DNA of 64,000 nt from NCBI GenBank assembly GCA_001600695.1, contig BCKQ01000002.1:1054001-1118000 (forward strand), in the 5' to 3' direction. Position 1 is the first letter of the stretch. Each line of letters starts with the position of its first letter. The translations under genes were made by a program, and so were the position numbers. The stretch is from Ascoidea asiatica (Eukaryota > Ascomycota > Saccharomycetes > Ascoideales > Ascoideaceae). Positions 21,678 to 30,017 of this stretch are shown here, in pieces. The notes beneath the pieces were generated by a model. It saw nothing but the letters and a program-made list of their open reading frames with translations, was not told the DNA's origin and searched no databases.

Positions 21678-22437
21678 TTTTCATAAGTGTATGAATAATA
21701 TAAAATTATTAAATAATTGAGTAAATTAAGTAATTGAAAGAAAAAGGGAATGATTTATATTGAATGATTAAAAGAATATTGATATTGAAAGATTAGATCA
21801 AATTCCCTTTTTTGTTGATTGGGTATAATAAAGAAATAAGGAAAGTAATCGAATTCAATCAATTATTTAAAATATGGGGATAGATATTATTAAATTTAAT
21901 GAAGTGAGTATTTTTGAATTTGATAAAGAACTGAGACTGGATAATATATCTTAAATGACCTAATTTTGAGATTGTCTTATGGTCCTTGATTTAGTTTATT
22001 TTAGTTTTTCTTTGACTAGGAAAATTGTGGAGTGTAAAAGTAATTAATAATAATAATAATTATAATAATAGTTATCAAGTATATTTGGAAATGGAAAAGG
22101 ATATCTATATCCAATTAAATACAATTTTTTGCAAATCTTTTCTGTCAAACATATGTTTATTATTCAGATATCTGTATTTGTATATGACTAAATTACAATC
22201 TTTAATTCATCCTCATTCTCACCATAATACATACATACATAGGTATATATATTCAATATTGCTATGATTCACACCCAAATTCAGTATCACCTCCACCTCC
22301 ACCTCCTCCAGCACTTGCTTCAACTCCAGCGCCAGTTCTTTCTGGTCCCAGCCCTGGCTCTTTTGGCTCTTTTTACTCTTTTGGCCCTTTTGGCCCTCGG
22401 ATCCGCAGACGTGAAAACGAGAGGAGTGAGTGCATGC

Positions 22438-22469
22438 AATTGGTAACATGTGACTGCATGTTGCCAATT
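22438..22469. repeat. 13-bp inverted repeat with 6-bp spacer
   Basis: AATTGGTAACATG at 22438-22450 pairs with CATGTTGCCAATT at 22457-22469, with one mismatch (a G-T wobble if transcribed) across the spacer TGACTG. Each arm includes an ATTGG/CCAAT core. It lies about 215-250 bp upstream of the mL41 start. Confidence 0.85.
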
Positions 22470-22499
22470 ACCAGTTAAACGGATCTATATTTTTACATG

Positions 22500-22507
22500 T
22501 CACGTGA
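22500..22507. promoter_or_regulatory. TCACGTGA E-box (Cbf1-type site)
   Basis: This perfect 8-bp palindrome matches the Cbf1 site TCACGTGA. It lies 179 bp upstream of the mL41 start codon, within the usual range for yeast activator sites. Confidence 0.6.
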
Positions 22508-22685
22508 TTTTTTTTATATTTTTGACTGGAAAACTATTTGAAATACTTAGAATTTGTAGAACTTGAGATTAAAGCATATTAATTAAGTAATTTAGTAATT
22601 GAGTAATTCATAATCAACTATTTATTGATCATCAGTAAAGTATATAAGGAAGATTTAATTCAATCAAATAAAATAATATTTAATA

Positions 22686-23138
22686 ATGAGAGCAACTCAG
22701 TTAAATAATTTCCAACAAACTTTATCAGTATCTGTTAAAAGACCATGGAAAGTACATAGAGATGGAACTTTATTTTATGGTTTAAAAAAATCAGGTTCAA
22801 AAAGACATGCATTAACAACAAAACAAGGTAATAAAACTTTTTATAAAGGTACAAGATCTTCAGGTATTGGTAATCATACTTCAAAAGGTGGTTATGTATT
22901 AAATTGGAAAAAAGTAAGAACTTATATTTATCCATCTATTGAAAATTTTAATAATGATTTAAAACCATTAGTACCAAAATATAATTTTACAAAAATTGAA
23001 AAAAATTCTTTCAAAGGTTATCAATTAGGTGCAATTGATCCAAATTTATATTTTAAAAAATTAAATGATTATATTATTTATGGTGAAAAGGGTAATCCAA
23101 ATGATGAATCTGATAAAGAATGGATTCAAAAAGGTTAA
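22686..23138 (+). CDS. MRPL27: Mitochondrial large-subunit ribosomal protein mL41 (yeast Mrpl27)
   Basis: The 150-residue basic protein matches yeast Mrpl27 across its length. It shows [40 protein letters not shown] and [17 protein letters not shown], then [15 protein letters not shown] near residues 108-122. mL41 is a component of the mitochondrial 54S subunit and does not exist in bacteria. Length agrees with S. cerevisiae (146). The N-terminus is short, basic and hydroxylated, fitting mitochondrial import. It is convergent with the histone-fold gene 205 bp away. Confidence 0.96.
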   Translation: MRATQLNNFQQTLSVSVKRPWKVHRDGTLFYGLKKSGSKRHALTTKQGNKTFYKGTRSSGIGNHTSKGGYVLNWKKVRTYIYPSIENFNNDLKPLVPKYNFTKIEKNSFKGYQLGAIDPNLYFKKLNDYIIYGEKGNPNDESDKEWIQKG

Positions 23139-23343
23139 TAATATTTACCAATTATAATTAATTTTCAATTTATCATGTAAATATACAATATATATATATA
23201 TATATACAAATACGTTCTTTCTCTCATCCCATTTCTTTTCTTTCTTCTCTCTTTAATAAAATGTCTTAGATAAAATTTATATAATCAAACTTTTATATAT
23301 TCTTTTAAACATACTGTCATCATAATTATCATTGTCATTATCA

Positions 23344-24732
23344 TTATTCCTCTTCATCATCATCATCATCATCTTCTATATCAATTACTTCTACTTGATC
23401 ATTAATCGTATTCATATTTGCATTCATATTCATCTGATCTCTTCTACTTTTACTTTTATTTTTACTTTCTCTATGATTCACTTTATTATATTCATCATTA
23501 TTTAACATATTTTGAATTGTATTTCTTTTCTCTTTAATATTTTCTTCTTCTGGTTTATTAACCATATCTAAAATACTTATTTTTTTGAAATTTGCATTAT
23601 TATTTGAAATATTCTGATTACTATTATCATTATTAGCTTTGTTTTCATTATTATTGACACTATTAATATTAATCTCAGTATTTATTATACTATTATTTTC
23701 ATTATTATTCACTATATCTAAATTATTTCCATTCATAGGATTTAGATTAAGATTTAAATTAAAATTAGTATTAGGAGTCATAGTATTAGAATCAATAGAA
23801 TTACTTGGTATATTATTTGTTGAAGCTAAAATATTTTGATATTCTTTTTCCTCTTCTGGATTATCACTATTTTCTTCAGCATCTGATTCAACTAAAGATT
23901 CAATAATATTTTGTTCATTTGCTGTAGAATTTTTACTTAAAAAAAAATTTAATGTCTTTTGATTTTTTGGTAATTCATTATCTAGTTTTAATTTTTCATC
24001 AAATATTGTTATTTTTTTTTTCCTACCTCTTTTACTAATACCATTAGTATTAGTATTAGTATTATTAATTGAATTTCCATTTGAATTTTCTGAAATTAAA
24101 TTTTTTCTTGCTTTTGAATATTTAATTTTATCAGAAATAACTAATTTTCTTACAGTTTCTGTTCTTGGTACAATACTTGAAAGAAATTTTAAATTTGATA
24201 AATTTGAAACTGATGTTGCAAAATCTTTATATTGAATTTTTTTCCTTTTATCAATTCTTGACATTGCAGAAACTTGTTGTGCTAAATATTGAATAAATAA
24301 TTCAATTGAAATTGCTGTTGCAAAAACTGCAGATTGTTTAACTGCAACAAATTCTGGATCTGATTTAAATATTTTTTTAATTTTAGATAATGGTAAAACT
24401 GATCTACCCATTTCTTCTTCCAGATCTTCAACTAATTCTTCTATATTATCATTTTTATTATCATTATTATTATTATCATTATTTTTATTATCCTTTTCTT
24501 GACTACTTATATTATCTATAGTTTCTGGATTACTTCCTGATATACTTTCAGTAGCAGTTACATCATCCATTTCAACATCTTCTTGAACAGAATTTGTATC
24601 ACCATTTTCATAATTTTCTAATCGAATATGAGTTTTTAAAGTTGTTGAAGAATTATGAATAGGACTATTAGTATTAGTTTCATTTGATCTATTTGAATCA
24701 TCTAAATTTTCAGGAAGTATAGCTTCATTCAT
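23344..24732 (-). CDS. DPB3: Histone-fold protein of the DNA polymerase epsilon / chromatin-accessibility type (Dpb3/Dls1-like)
   Basis: This 462-residue protein has one folded segment, residues 112-192, that matches the Dpb3/POLE4/CHRAC histone fold: VLPLSKIKKIFKSDPEF, FATAISIELFIQYLAQQV, YKDFATSV and LKFLSSIVPRTETV. Such proteins pair with a Dpb4-type partner in DNA polymerase epsilon, and in yeast the paralog Dls1 serves the ISW2 complex. The rest is acidic and Asn-rich, ending in EDDDDDDEEE. It is more than twice as long as yeast Dpb3 (201). QKTLNFFL at 258-265 resembles a PCNA-binding box but has spacing off by one. An MCB box lies 143 bp upstream, as expected for a replication gene. Whether it serves as Dpb3, Dls1 or both cannot be told from sequence. 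Confidence 0.78.
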   Translation of the reverse strand: MNEAILPENLDDSNRSNETNTNSPIHNSSTTLKTHIRLENYENGDTNSVQEDVEMDDVTATESISGSNPETIDNISSQEKDNKNNDNNNNDNKNDNIEELVEDLEEEMGRSVLPLSKIKKIFKSDPEFVAVKQSAVFATAISIELFIQYLAQQVSAMSRIDKRKKIQYKDFATSVSNLSNLKFLSSIVPRTETVRKLVISDKIKYSKARKNLISENSNGNSINNTNTNTNGISKRGRKKKITIFDEKLKLDNELPKNQKTLNFFLSKNSTANEQNIIESLVESDAEENSDNPEEEKEYQNILASTNNIPSNSIDSNTMTPNTNFNLNLNLNPMNGNNLDIVNNNENNSIINTEININSVNNNENKANNDNSNQNISNNNANFKKISILDMVNKPEEENIKEKRNTIQNMLNNDEYNKVNHRESKNKSKSRRDQMNMNANMNTINDQVEVIDIEDDDDDDEEE

Positions 24733-24874
24733 TTTGTAATTGAGTAGAAATAATAATATGATTCTTGTATCTGAACTAGTTAAATAATAAAAAAACAGTA
24801 AATTGAAAATATTCTAATTCACATTAATAATTGAAAATAAATAATTTTGCCAGATTTGAGTGTGAATTTAAAAA

Positions 24875-24880
24875 ACGCGT
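24875..24880. promoter_or_regulatory. MCB box ACGCGT
   Basis: ACGCGT is the MluI cell-cycle box bound by MBF (Mbp1-Swi6) at G1/S. It lies 143 bp upstream of the DPB3-like start codon. Two CpG steps make a chance match unlikely in DNA this AT-rich. Confidence 0.6.
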
Positions 24881-24938
24881 ATTTCATATAACTTATTTAT
24901 TTAATCAATTGAATAATTATTTATTTATTTATTTATTT

Positions 24939-24944
24939 CACGTG
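24939..24944. promoter_or_regulatory. CACGTG E-box
   Basis: This perfect CACGTG core lies 207 bp upstream of the DPB3-like gene and 319 bp upstream of PRO1. It fits Cbf1- or Pho4-type bHLH factors. Confidence 0.4.
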
Positions 24945-25090
24945 GAGTGTGAAGAAGAGAAGAAGTTCCTCAAAACTGGCGACAAATTGGACTTTAAATT
25001 AAAATTTGATTTGAAAAATTGAAATTTCCGAGTTTTCGTAACTTTTGCTACTAAATTCAATTTCGATAAAATGTTCGTTAATAATCTCAG

Positions 25091-25097
25091 TGAGTCA
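25091..25097. promoter_or_regulatory. Gcn4 site TGAGTCA upstream of PRO1
   Basis: TGAGTCA is embedded in the 11-bp palindrome AGTGAGTCACT, the optimal Gcn4 context. It lies 166 bp upstream of the PRO1 ATG, a typical distance for an amino-acid biosynthesis gene under general amino-acid control. Confidence 0.7.
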
Positions 25098-25262
25098 CTA
25101 GGCTAAAGCTAACAAGATTGAATTTATTTTGGGAAATAAATATTGATCTGGAATTAGTTGTAGTTTTAAGATTTCATTTATATTATTTGGAAGTATAATT
25201 TGAACAATTATCATATTCGAGAATCGAAAATAAATCACTATACAAAAATACAAAAGTACAAA

Positions 25263-26588
25263 ATGGGGAAATTTAAAAAACCAAAAACATACACTATAGT
25301 CGTTAAAATAGGTAGTTCAACAGTAGTTGATGGTCAAACTAGAGAACCAAGACTTGCAAATATGGCCTTGATTGTAGAAACATTAGTTAAATTAAGAAGA
25401 CAAGGTCATAGAATTGTAATTGTATCATCTGGTGCTATTGCAGTTGGTATTAAAAGAGTTGGATTAACTTCAAAACCTAAGAAATTAGCAAAAGTTCAAG
25501 CTTTAGCTTCAATTGGTCAAGGTAGATTAATTGCTTTATATGATGATTTATTTGGACATTTAGATCAACCAATTGGACAAATATTATTAACAAGAAATGA
25601 TATTATAGATTGGACTCAATTTCAAAATGCAAGAAAAACAATAAATGCATTATTAGATATGAATATAATTCCAATAGTTAATGAAAATGATACATTATCT
25701 GTACAAGAAATTAGATTTGGTGATAATGATACTTTATCTGCAATAACTTCTGGAATGATAAATGCAGATTATTTATTTTTATTAACTGATGTTGATTGTT
25801 TATATACTTCAAATCCAAGAAGTGATCCAAATGCAAAACCAATATTAATAGTTGATGATTTAAATGAATTAAAAGTTGATGTTTCTGGTGGAACAGGTAG
25901 TGATGTTGGAACTGGAGGTATGACAACTAAATTAATTGCAGCTGAATTAGCTACAAGTGCAGGTGTTGAAACAATTATTTCAAATTCTTCAACTCCACAA
26001 AATATTATGAAAATTGTTCATCATATTCAATCACTGGCTTTATTAAAAGATGATGATAATATTAATAGTAATAATGATTCTGATACTGATATAATTGATA
26101 AAGATGAAAAACAAGAAGAAAATGATTTAAATATTCAACAACAGATAAAAATGTTAAAAGAATTAAAAATCCATGATGTTCCTTTACATACTAGATTCAC
26201 AGCTCAAAAACATTCAATAAAAAATAAAGAATTTTGGTTATTACATGGTTTAAAATCTCATGGTTCTGTAATTATAGATAAAGGTGCATATACTGCATTA
26301 ACAAGACAAAATAAAGCAGGTTTATTACCTGTTGGAGTTATTGATGTTGAAGGAGAATTTCATGATGCTGAATGTATAACTTTAAAACTTGGTTCAAGAG
26401 ATCCAAAAACTGGAAATTTAGATAAATCAATAGATTTAATAGAAGTTGGTAAAGCTAGAGTTAATTATAATTCAAGTGAAATTTTTAAAATTAGAGGATT
26501 ACAAAGTACTGAAATTGAACATGTTTTAGGCTATGCAGATTCTGAATATATAGCTCACAGAGATAATTTAGCATTTCCACCACATTAG
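25263..26588 (+). CDS. PRO1: Glutamate 5-kinase, first step of proline biosynthesis
   Basis: The 441-residue protein has the amino-acid-kinase fold of Pro1: [55 protein letters not shown] and [20 protein letters not shown]. The middle carries [19 protein letters not shown] and [13 protein letters not shown], the nucleotide and substrate regions. A C-terminal PUA domain starts near residue 335 ([20 protein letters not shown]). It phosphorylates glutamate to gamma-glutamyl phosphate and is feedback-inhibited by proline in yeast. I chose ATG 25263 because the in-frame stretch upstream starts only at TTG and is not conserved. An Asp/Asn-rich insert near 265-290 replaces a shorter loop. One CTG codon (26034) sits where yeast has Leu. 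Confidence 0.97.
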   Translation: MGKFKKPKTYTIVVKIGSSTVVDGQTREPRLANMALIVETLVKLRRQGHRIVIVSSGAIAVGIKRVGLTSKPKKLAKVQALASIGQGRLIALYDDLFGHLDQPIGQILLTRNDIIDWTQFQNARKTINALLDMNIIPIVNENDTLSVQEIRFGDNDTLSAITSGMINADYLFLLTDVDCLYTSNPRSDPNAKPILIVDDLNELKVDVSGGTGSDVGTGGMTTKLIAAELATSAGVETIISNSSTPQNIMKIVHHIQSLALLKDDDNINSNNDSDTDIIDKDEKQEENDLNIQQQIKMLKELKIHDVPLHTRFTAQKHSIKNKEFWLLHGLKSHGSVIIDKGAYTALTRQNKAGLLPVGVIDVEGEFHDAECITLKLGSRDPKTGNLDKSIDLIEVGKARVNYNSSEIFKIRGLQSTEIEHVLGYADSEYIAHRDNLAFPPH

Positions 26589-27024
26589 AAACTTTTATAG
26601 AACTTTTTTTTTTCTTTTTTTTTTTTCCTTTTTCAACATTTTTTTTTTTCCAATTCAATCTTATTTGATTTCATCTTCTTTTTTATTAAAAGCATATTAA
26701 AATTTGAAATAATTTTTTATTGGTTAAGGTTTCTTTGTTATCGAATTCGAATACGGTAATGGCGGTATTGAATGTAGATGCTAGATTAACATTGGAGAAC
26801 TTCCACGAATCTGGATTCGATTCCAACGCCACTTTTAACTTCAAGAGCCTTTTTTATTGAATTTATTGAATTTATTGAATTTGATTTATTTGAATTATTC
26901 TGAAAAAGGTAAAAATGGAAGAAGAGAAGAGAAGAGAATGAATGAAAATATTATATAGAAGACCAACAAAATTTGATTAAAGTCAATAAACCATTAAAGA
27001 TAACATTTTCAAAGGTTGGATGCA
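26589..27024. promoter_or_regulatory. OMA1 upstream region with compact GC-rich patch
   Basis: T-rich DNA follows PRO1 to about 26650. Bases 26740-26850 are clearly GC-richer and full of short inverted repeats, for example CGAATC-TG-GATTCG at 26807-26820, and end in a T run at about 26850. A 72-nt segment (26760-26831) looks superficially tRNA-like but does not fold correctly. The patch lies 175-285 bp upstream of OMA1 and is most simply promoter DNA. Confidence 0.5.
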
Positions 27025-28125
27025 ATGTTTAGAGGTGTTCATTCAGTTTTTAAATTCTTTAAATCATCTGGTTTAAATAATGGAATAATTAAAAATCCTT
27101 TTATATTTCAAAGAAATTATGCAGTTTATAAAAAATTTCATAATCAAACTTCTAAGACTTTTTTAGATAATTTAAAAGATAAAAAAACTCAGAAGAAAAT
27201 AATAATTGGTGTTGGAATATTTGGTGGAATTTATTTTTATAATTTACAACCTGCACCAATTTCAAATAGATATAGATTTATTTGGTTACCAAAAAAAATT
27301 GAAATTTTACTTGGTGAAAGAACTTATAATGAATTAATTAATTCAAATAAAGGTAAAATTTTACCACAAAATCATGCATATACAAGAAAAGTTAAATCAA
27401 TAATGAAAAGAATAATAAAAGTAACTGAGAAAAATATTGAATCAAAAGATAATAATATTCAAGAAGGATCATTTTATTCATCATCATCATTAACATCAAG
27501 ATTTGATTCAGCTGTTGAAATTATTGAAAATGAAGAAATTGAAGATGAAATTGATTGGGAAGTTAATGTAATTCATGATCCAAGAGCACCACCAAATGCA
27601 TTTGTTTTACCAGGAGGTAAAATTTTTGTTTATACAACAATTTTTTCAATATGTAAAAATGATGATGGATTAGCAACAGTTTTAAGTCATGAAACTGCAC
27701 ATCAATTAGCACGTCATACAGCTGAGAATTTATCAAAACAACCATTTTATATGTTTTTATTATTACCATTAAGTTCAATATTTGGTAATCAATTTTCAAA
27801 TTTAATTTTAAATTTTGGATTATTAATGCCATCATCCAGAGAAATGGAATCAGAAGCAGATTATATTGGATTAATGTTAATGTCAGAAGCATGTTTTAAT
27901 CCAGAAGAAGCACCAAGATTATGGGAAAGATTTAAATTATTTGAAGAAAGATCTGGAGTTAAAAATTTTGAATTTTTATCAACTCATCCTGCAAGTGAAA
28001 AAAGACAAGAAAATATGATAAAATGGTTACCTGAAGCTAAACAAAGAAGAGAACAAGCTGGTTGTTTATCTAATCAATATTTTAATTTTTCATCATTAAA
28101 TCGTCGTTTTGATAATTTTTTTTAA
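27025..28125 (+). CDS. OMA1: Mitochondrial inner-membrane metallopeptidase Oma1
   Basis: The 366-residue protein has a basic mitochondrial-targeting-like N-terminus and a membrane segment (about residues 55-71, IIIGVGIFGGIYFYNL). The M48 zincin core follows: HETAH at 222-226, in the context VLSHETAHQLARHTAE, with the third ligand in EMESEADYIGL. The family signature NAFVLPGGKIFVYT and the C-terminal LSTHPASEKRQENM are both present. Oma1 cleaves inner-membrane proteins under stress and takes part in mitochondrial protein quality control. Length is close to S. cerevisiae (345). The in-frame TTG at 27016 is not used as start; ATG 27025 begins MFRGVHSVFKFF. It is convergent with the next gene. 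Confidence 0.96.
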   Translation: MFRGVHSVFKFFKSSGLNNGIIKNPFIFQRNYAVYKKFHNQTSKTFLDNLKDKKTQKKIIIGVGIFGGIYFYNLQPAPISNRYRFIWLPKKIEILLGERTYNELINSNKGKILPQNHAYTRKVKSIMKRIIKVTEKNIESKDNNIQEGSFYSSSSLTSRFDSAVEIIENEEIEDEIDWEVNVIHDPRAPPNAFVLPGGKIFVYTTIFSICKNDDGLATVLSHETAHQLARHTAENLSKQPFYMFLLLPLSSIFGNQFSNLILNFGLLMPSSREMESEADYIGLMLMSEACFNPEEAPRLWERFKLFEERSGVKNFEFLSTHPASEKRQENMIKWLPEAKQRREQAGCLSNQYFNFSSLNRRFDNFF

Positions 28126-28280
28126 GAAAAAACAAAGAGAAAGAGAAAGAGAATGAGAATGAGATGATATTATTTTCTAGAAAAAAAGATAAATTTTCTT
28201 GTATATATATATTTATTTATTTATAAAAAAAATATTCAAAATAAAAATTAAAATTATTTAATATTTTTTTTTTTTTAATT

Positions 28281-29192
28281 TTAAGTACAAATTCCAGGAA
28301 AAGTATCTGGTTTGTAATAACAAATTAAAAATTTTAAAAAACTAGTGAGTAAAGCAATTTGTCCAGAATATATTAAAAAGGATATAGTTAAAATTAATAA
28401 AAGTGAAATTGTACCATAATAAGCATAAGTCCAAAAAGATGGAGTTTGAAAAAAAGTTAAAGGTGGCATTAAAGGTAAAAATCCAATATTTGGAGGATTT
28501 AATGGATTAATAATAATATCTGAATTATTATAATTATTATTATTATTTTGATTAATTGGTTCAGAAGTTAATTGTATAGATTGAGAAATTGGAATTGGTT
28601 CTTCTTGTAATAAAGGTTGTTGATTTTCTTCATCAATTGAAATTGGAATTATAGATTTTCTTTTATTTGATGGTAAAATATTATTTAATCTATCTTTTAA
28701 AGATCTATATCTTGAATTAGAATTAGAATTAGAATTAGAATTAGAATTAGAATTAAAATAAGAATAAGAATAAGAACTTGAATTTTTATTATTTTTAAAA
28801 TTGGAGTTTGAATTTAAATTTGAATTTGAATTTGAATTTGAATTTGAATTTGAATTTGAATTTGAATTTGAATTTGAATTTGAATTTGAATTTGAATTTG
28901 AATTTGAATTTGGATTTGGATTTGGATTTGGATTAATATTATCAGAATCAAAATCTCCAATTGATTGATATTTAAAAGGTGAAGTTAATGAAATATTTGG
29001 AATTTCTGAAGAATTATTTAAAAGACTTGATCTTTCAGTTGGATTGAAATTAAAATTACTTGAATTAATAACTTTTGAAGTATTTAATTCATCATCTAAA
29101 GATTTATTTAAGATCTGATTTTTATTAATATTTTGAATTAATAATGAAGAATCTGAATAAATTTCTTTTTTTTTTAAAGATTCTACACTCAT
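28281..29192 (-). CDS. Unknown Asn/Ser-repeat protein with C-terminal membrane segment
   Basis: I do not recognise this 303-residue protein. The N-terminal half is low complexity, with an (Asn-Pro)n then (Asn-Ser)n run near residues 90-130, coded by a hexanucleotide TTTGAA repeat, and a second Asn/Ser run near 150. Between them and the C-terminus lie short conserved-looking pieces (PSNKRKSIIPISIDEENQQP). The last 65 residues look folded: PPLTFFQTPSFWTYAYYG, then a strong hydrophobic helix (about 258-278), a second hydrophobic stretch, and the tail CYYKPDTFPGICT. This fits a protein anchored by its C-terminus, perhaps with a helical hairpin. It lies between OMA1 and SAM50, which says nothing sure about its role. 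Confidence 0.65.
   Translation of the reverse strand: MSVESLKKKEIYSDSSLLIQNINKNQILNKSLDDELNTSKVINSSNFNFNPTERSSLLNNSSEIPNISLTSPFKYQSIGDFDSDNINPNPNPNPNSNSNSNSNSNSNSNSNSNSNSNSNSNSNSNLNSNSNFKNNKNSSSYSYSYFNSNSNSNSNSNSNSRYRSLKDRLNNILPSNKRKSIIPISIDEENQQPLLQEEPIPISQSIQLTSEPINQNNNNNYNNSDIIINPLNPPNIGFLPLMPPLTFFQTPSFWTYAYYGTISLLLILTISFLIYSGQIALLTSFLKFLICYYKPDTFPGICT
28807..28935. repeat. TTTGAA/TTTGGA hexanucleotide array inside a coding region
   Basis: About 20 copies of a hexamer (ATTTGA register, ending in GGATTT variants) code for the (Asn-Ser)n and (Asn-Pro)n run of the unknown membrane protein. Because the unit is six bases, gain or loss of copies keeps the frame. Confidence 0.9.
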
Positions 29193-29813
29193 TCTTGATG
29201 ATTTTATTAATAATTGATAATTTTTCTCTTAAGCGCCGAAACTAATTATAAATATTAATTATCAAAATTATTAATAAAAAGATGATAATAAATAAGTAAT
29301 TATGTTAAATCTATGCTGACATACAGAAATAAGAAAAGAAAAGAGATTTAGATTTAGATTTAGATTGAGATTGAGATTGAGAAGTCTTAGAGACAGATTG
29401 CTTTGGATATATGTGAATTGTGAAACATGATGGAAAGAAACAAAATGCTCAGTTTTATATCCCTGACAATCTTCTTCTGCTTCTGCTTCTTCTTCTGCTG
29501 CTTCTGCTGCTTCTGCTGCTTCTGCTGCTTCTGCTGCTTCTGCTGCTTCTGAATCTCTCGGCTCTGCTCGGCTCTGCTCTGCTCGGCGCTTAATCCCAGC
29601 CCTGTCGCGTCTCGGCCCGAAGAGGGTGGTGGCACTGCTTCCGCAGTCATGGTCTCGTGCAAGCCACGTGTCTGCCAGCCTATCAGTGGGCCAATATAAC
29701 TCTAATTTTTCTCTCCTCGAAAGCTGTGATACACTCGGCAATAACAATACTACAATACTACAATACTACAATACTACGCTTTATTACTATTATTATTATA
29801 TTCATCGATAGCA
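29193..29813. promoter_or_regulatory. Divergent promoter region with GC-rich island and CTTCTG repeats
   Basis: This lies between the unknown membrane protein gene and the SAM50 transcript. Bases 29460-29720 are the GC-richest part. They include TTCTGCTGC-type repeats (29470-29550), TCTGCTCGGC repeats (29560-29590) and CACGTG at 29665-29670. A CAATACTA repeat follows at 29740-29778. ORFs on the minus strand here (29271-29747) are repeat translations. Confidence 0.6.
29665..29670. promoter_or_regulatory. CACGTG E-box upstream of SAM50
   Basis: This perfect E-box core lies 353 bp upstream of the SAM50 ATG and 149 bp upstream of the upstream mini-ORF. Confidence 0.4.
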
Positions 29814-29981
29814 ATGAAGTTCCCCATTTACAGTAAGTAACGCTACTAAAAAGAAGGTCTAAATTTACACTGAATTATTATCCATTTTATAGATTATATC
29901 ATATTTTTAAGTATTTTCTTCATATATTATAATATATTAACTTCAATTAAAAGTTCAATTCTTTTTATTACCTTGTATTAA
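29814..29981 (+). other. Possible spliced 35-codon upstream ORF / leader intron of SAM50
   Basis: ATG at 29814 is followed after 19 nt by a GTAAGT donor. An acceptor TTTTATAG ends at 29892. Joining 29814-29832 to 29893-29981 gives a 35-codon ORF (MKFPIYNYIIFLSIFFIYY, then 16 residues and a stop) that is hydrophobic through its middle. The intron would be 60 nt with a weak branch site (TACTAAA). The ORF ends 36 nt before the SAM50 start, so it is more likely a 5' leader intron or upstream ORF than an independent gene. Unspliced, the ORF stops after eight codons. I know of no matching family. Confidence 0.35.
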
Positions 29982-30017
29982 ATTGATTAAAGTAATCCAA
30001 ATTAGAAAAATTTGAAA

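Larger units (their letters stand above)
21678..22685. promoter_or_regulatory. Divergent LEU3-mL41 promoter region
   Basis: This 1-kb region lies between outward-reading LEU3 and the mL41 gene. Bases 22270-22470 form a GC-rich patch with CT/GGCCC motifs, followed by a strong inverted repeat (22438-22469) and an E-box (22500-22507). Two small ORFs (22025 on plus, 22219 on minus) are compositionally biased and not called. Confidence 0.6.
24733..25262. promoter_or_regulatory. Divergent promoter: MCB side for the DPB3-like gene, Gcn4 side for PRO1
   Basis: The 530-bp region between outward-reading genes carries three consensus sites. ACGCGT at 24875-24880 is near the histone-fold gene, CACGTG at 24939-24944 is in the middle, and TGAGTCA at 25091-25097 is near PRO1. 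Each lies on the side of the gene it would be expected to serve. A 63-codon ORF at 24831 overlaps these sites and is not called. Confidence 0.65.

Noticed and set aside
22025-22467. Small ORFs on both strands between LEU3 and mL41
   Set aside because: They overlap the GC-rich promoter patch and have biased composition (His/Tyr or Lys/Glu repeats).
25200-25262. N-terminal extension of PRO1
   Set aside because: It begins at TTG, is not conserved, and the ATG at 25263 gives the family's normal start.
26760-26831. Possible tRNA gene
   Set aside because: The acceptor ends nearly pair, but the T stem does not (TTCGATT is not flanked by pairing GG/CC at the right spacing) and no D-arm A-box match is present.
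29271-29747. 158- and 91-codon minus-strand ORFs with Ala/Glu or Gln/Lys repeats
   Set aside because: Two frames of the same TTCTGC repeat in the SAM50 promoter; no conserved sequence.
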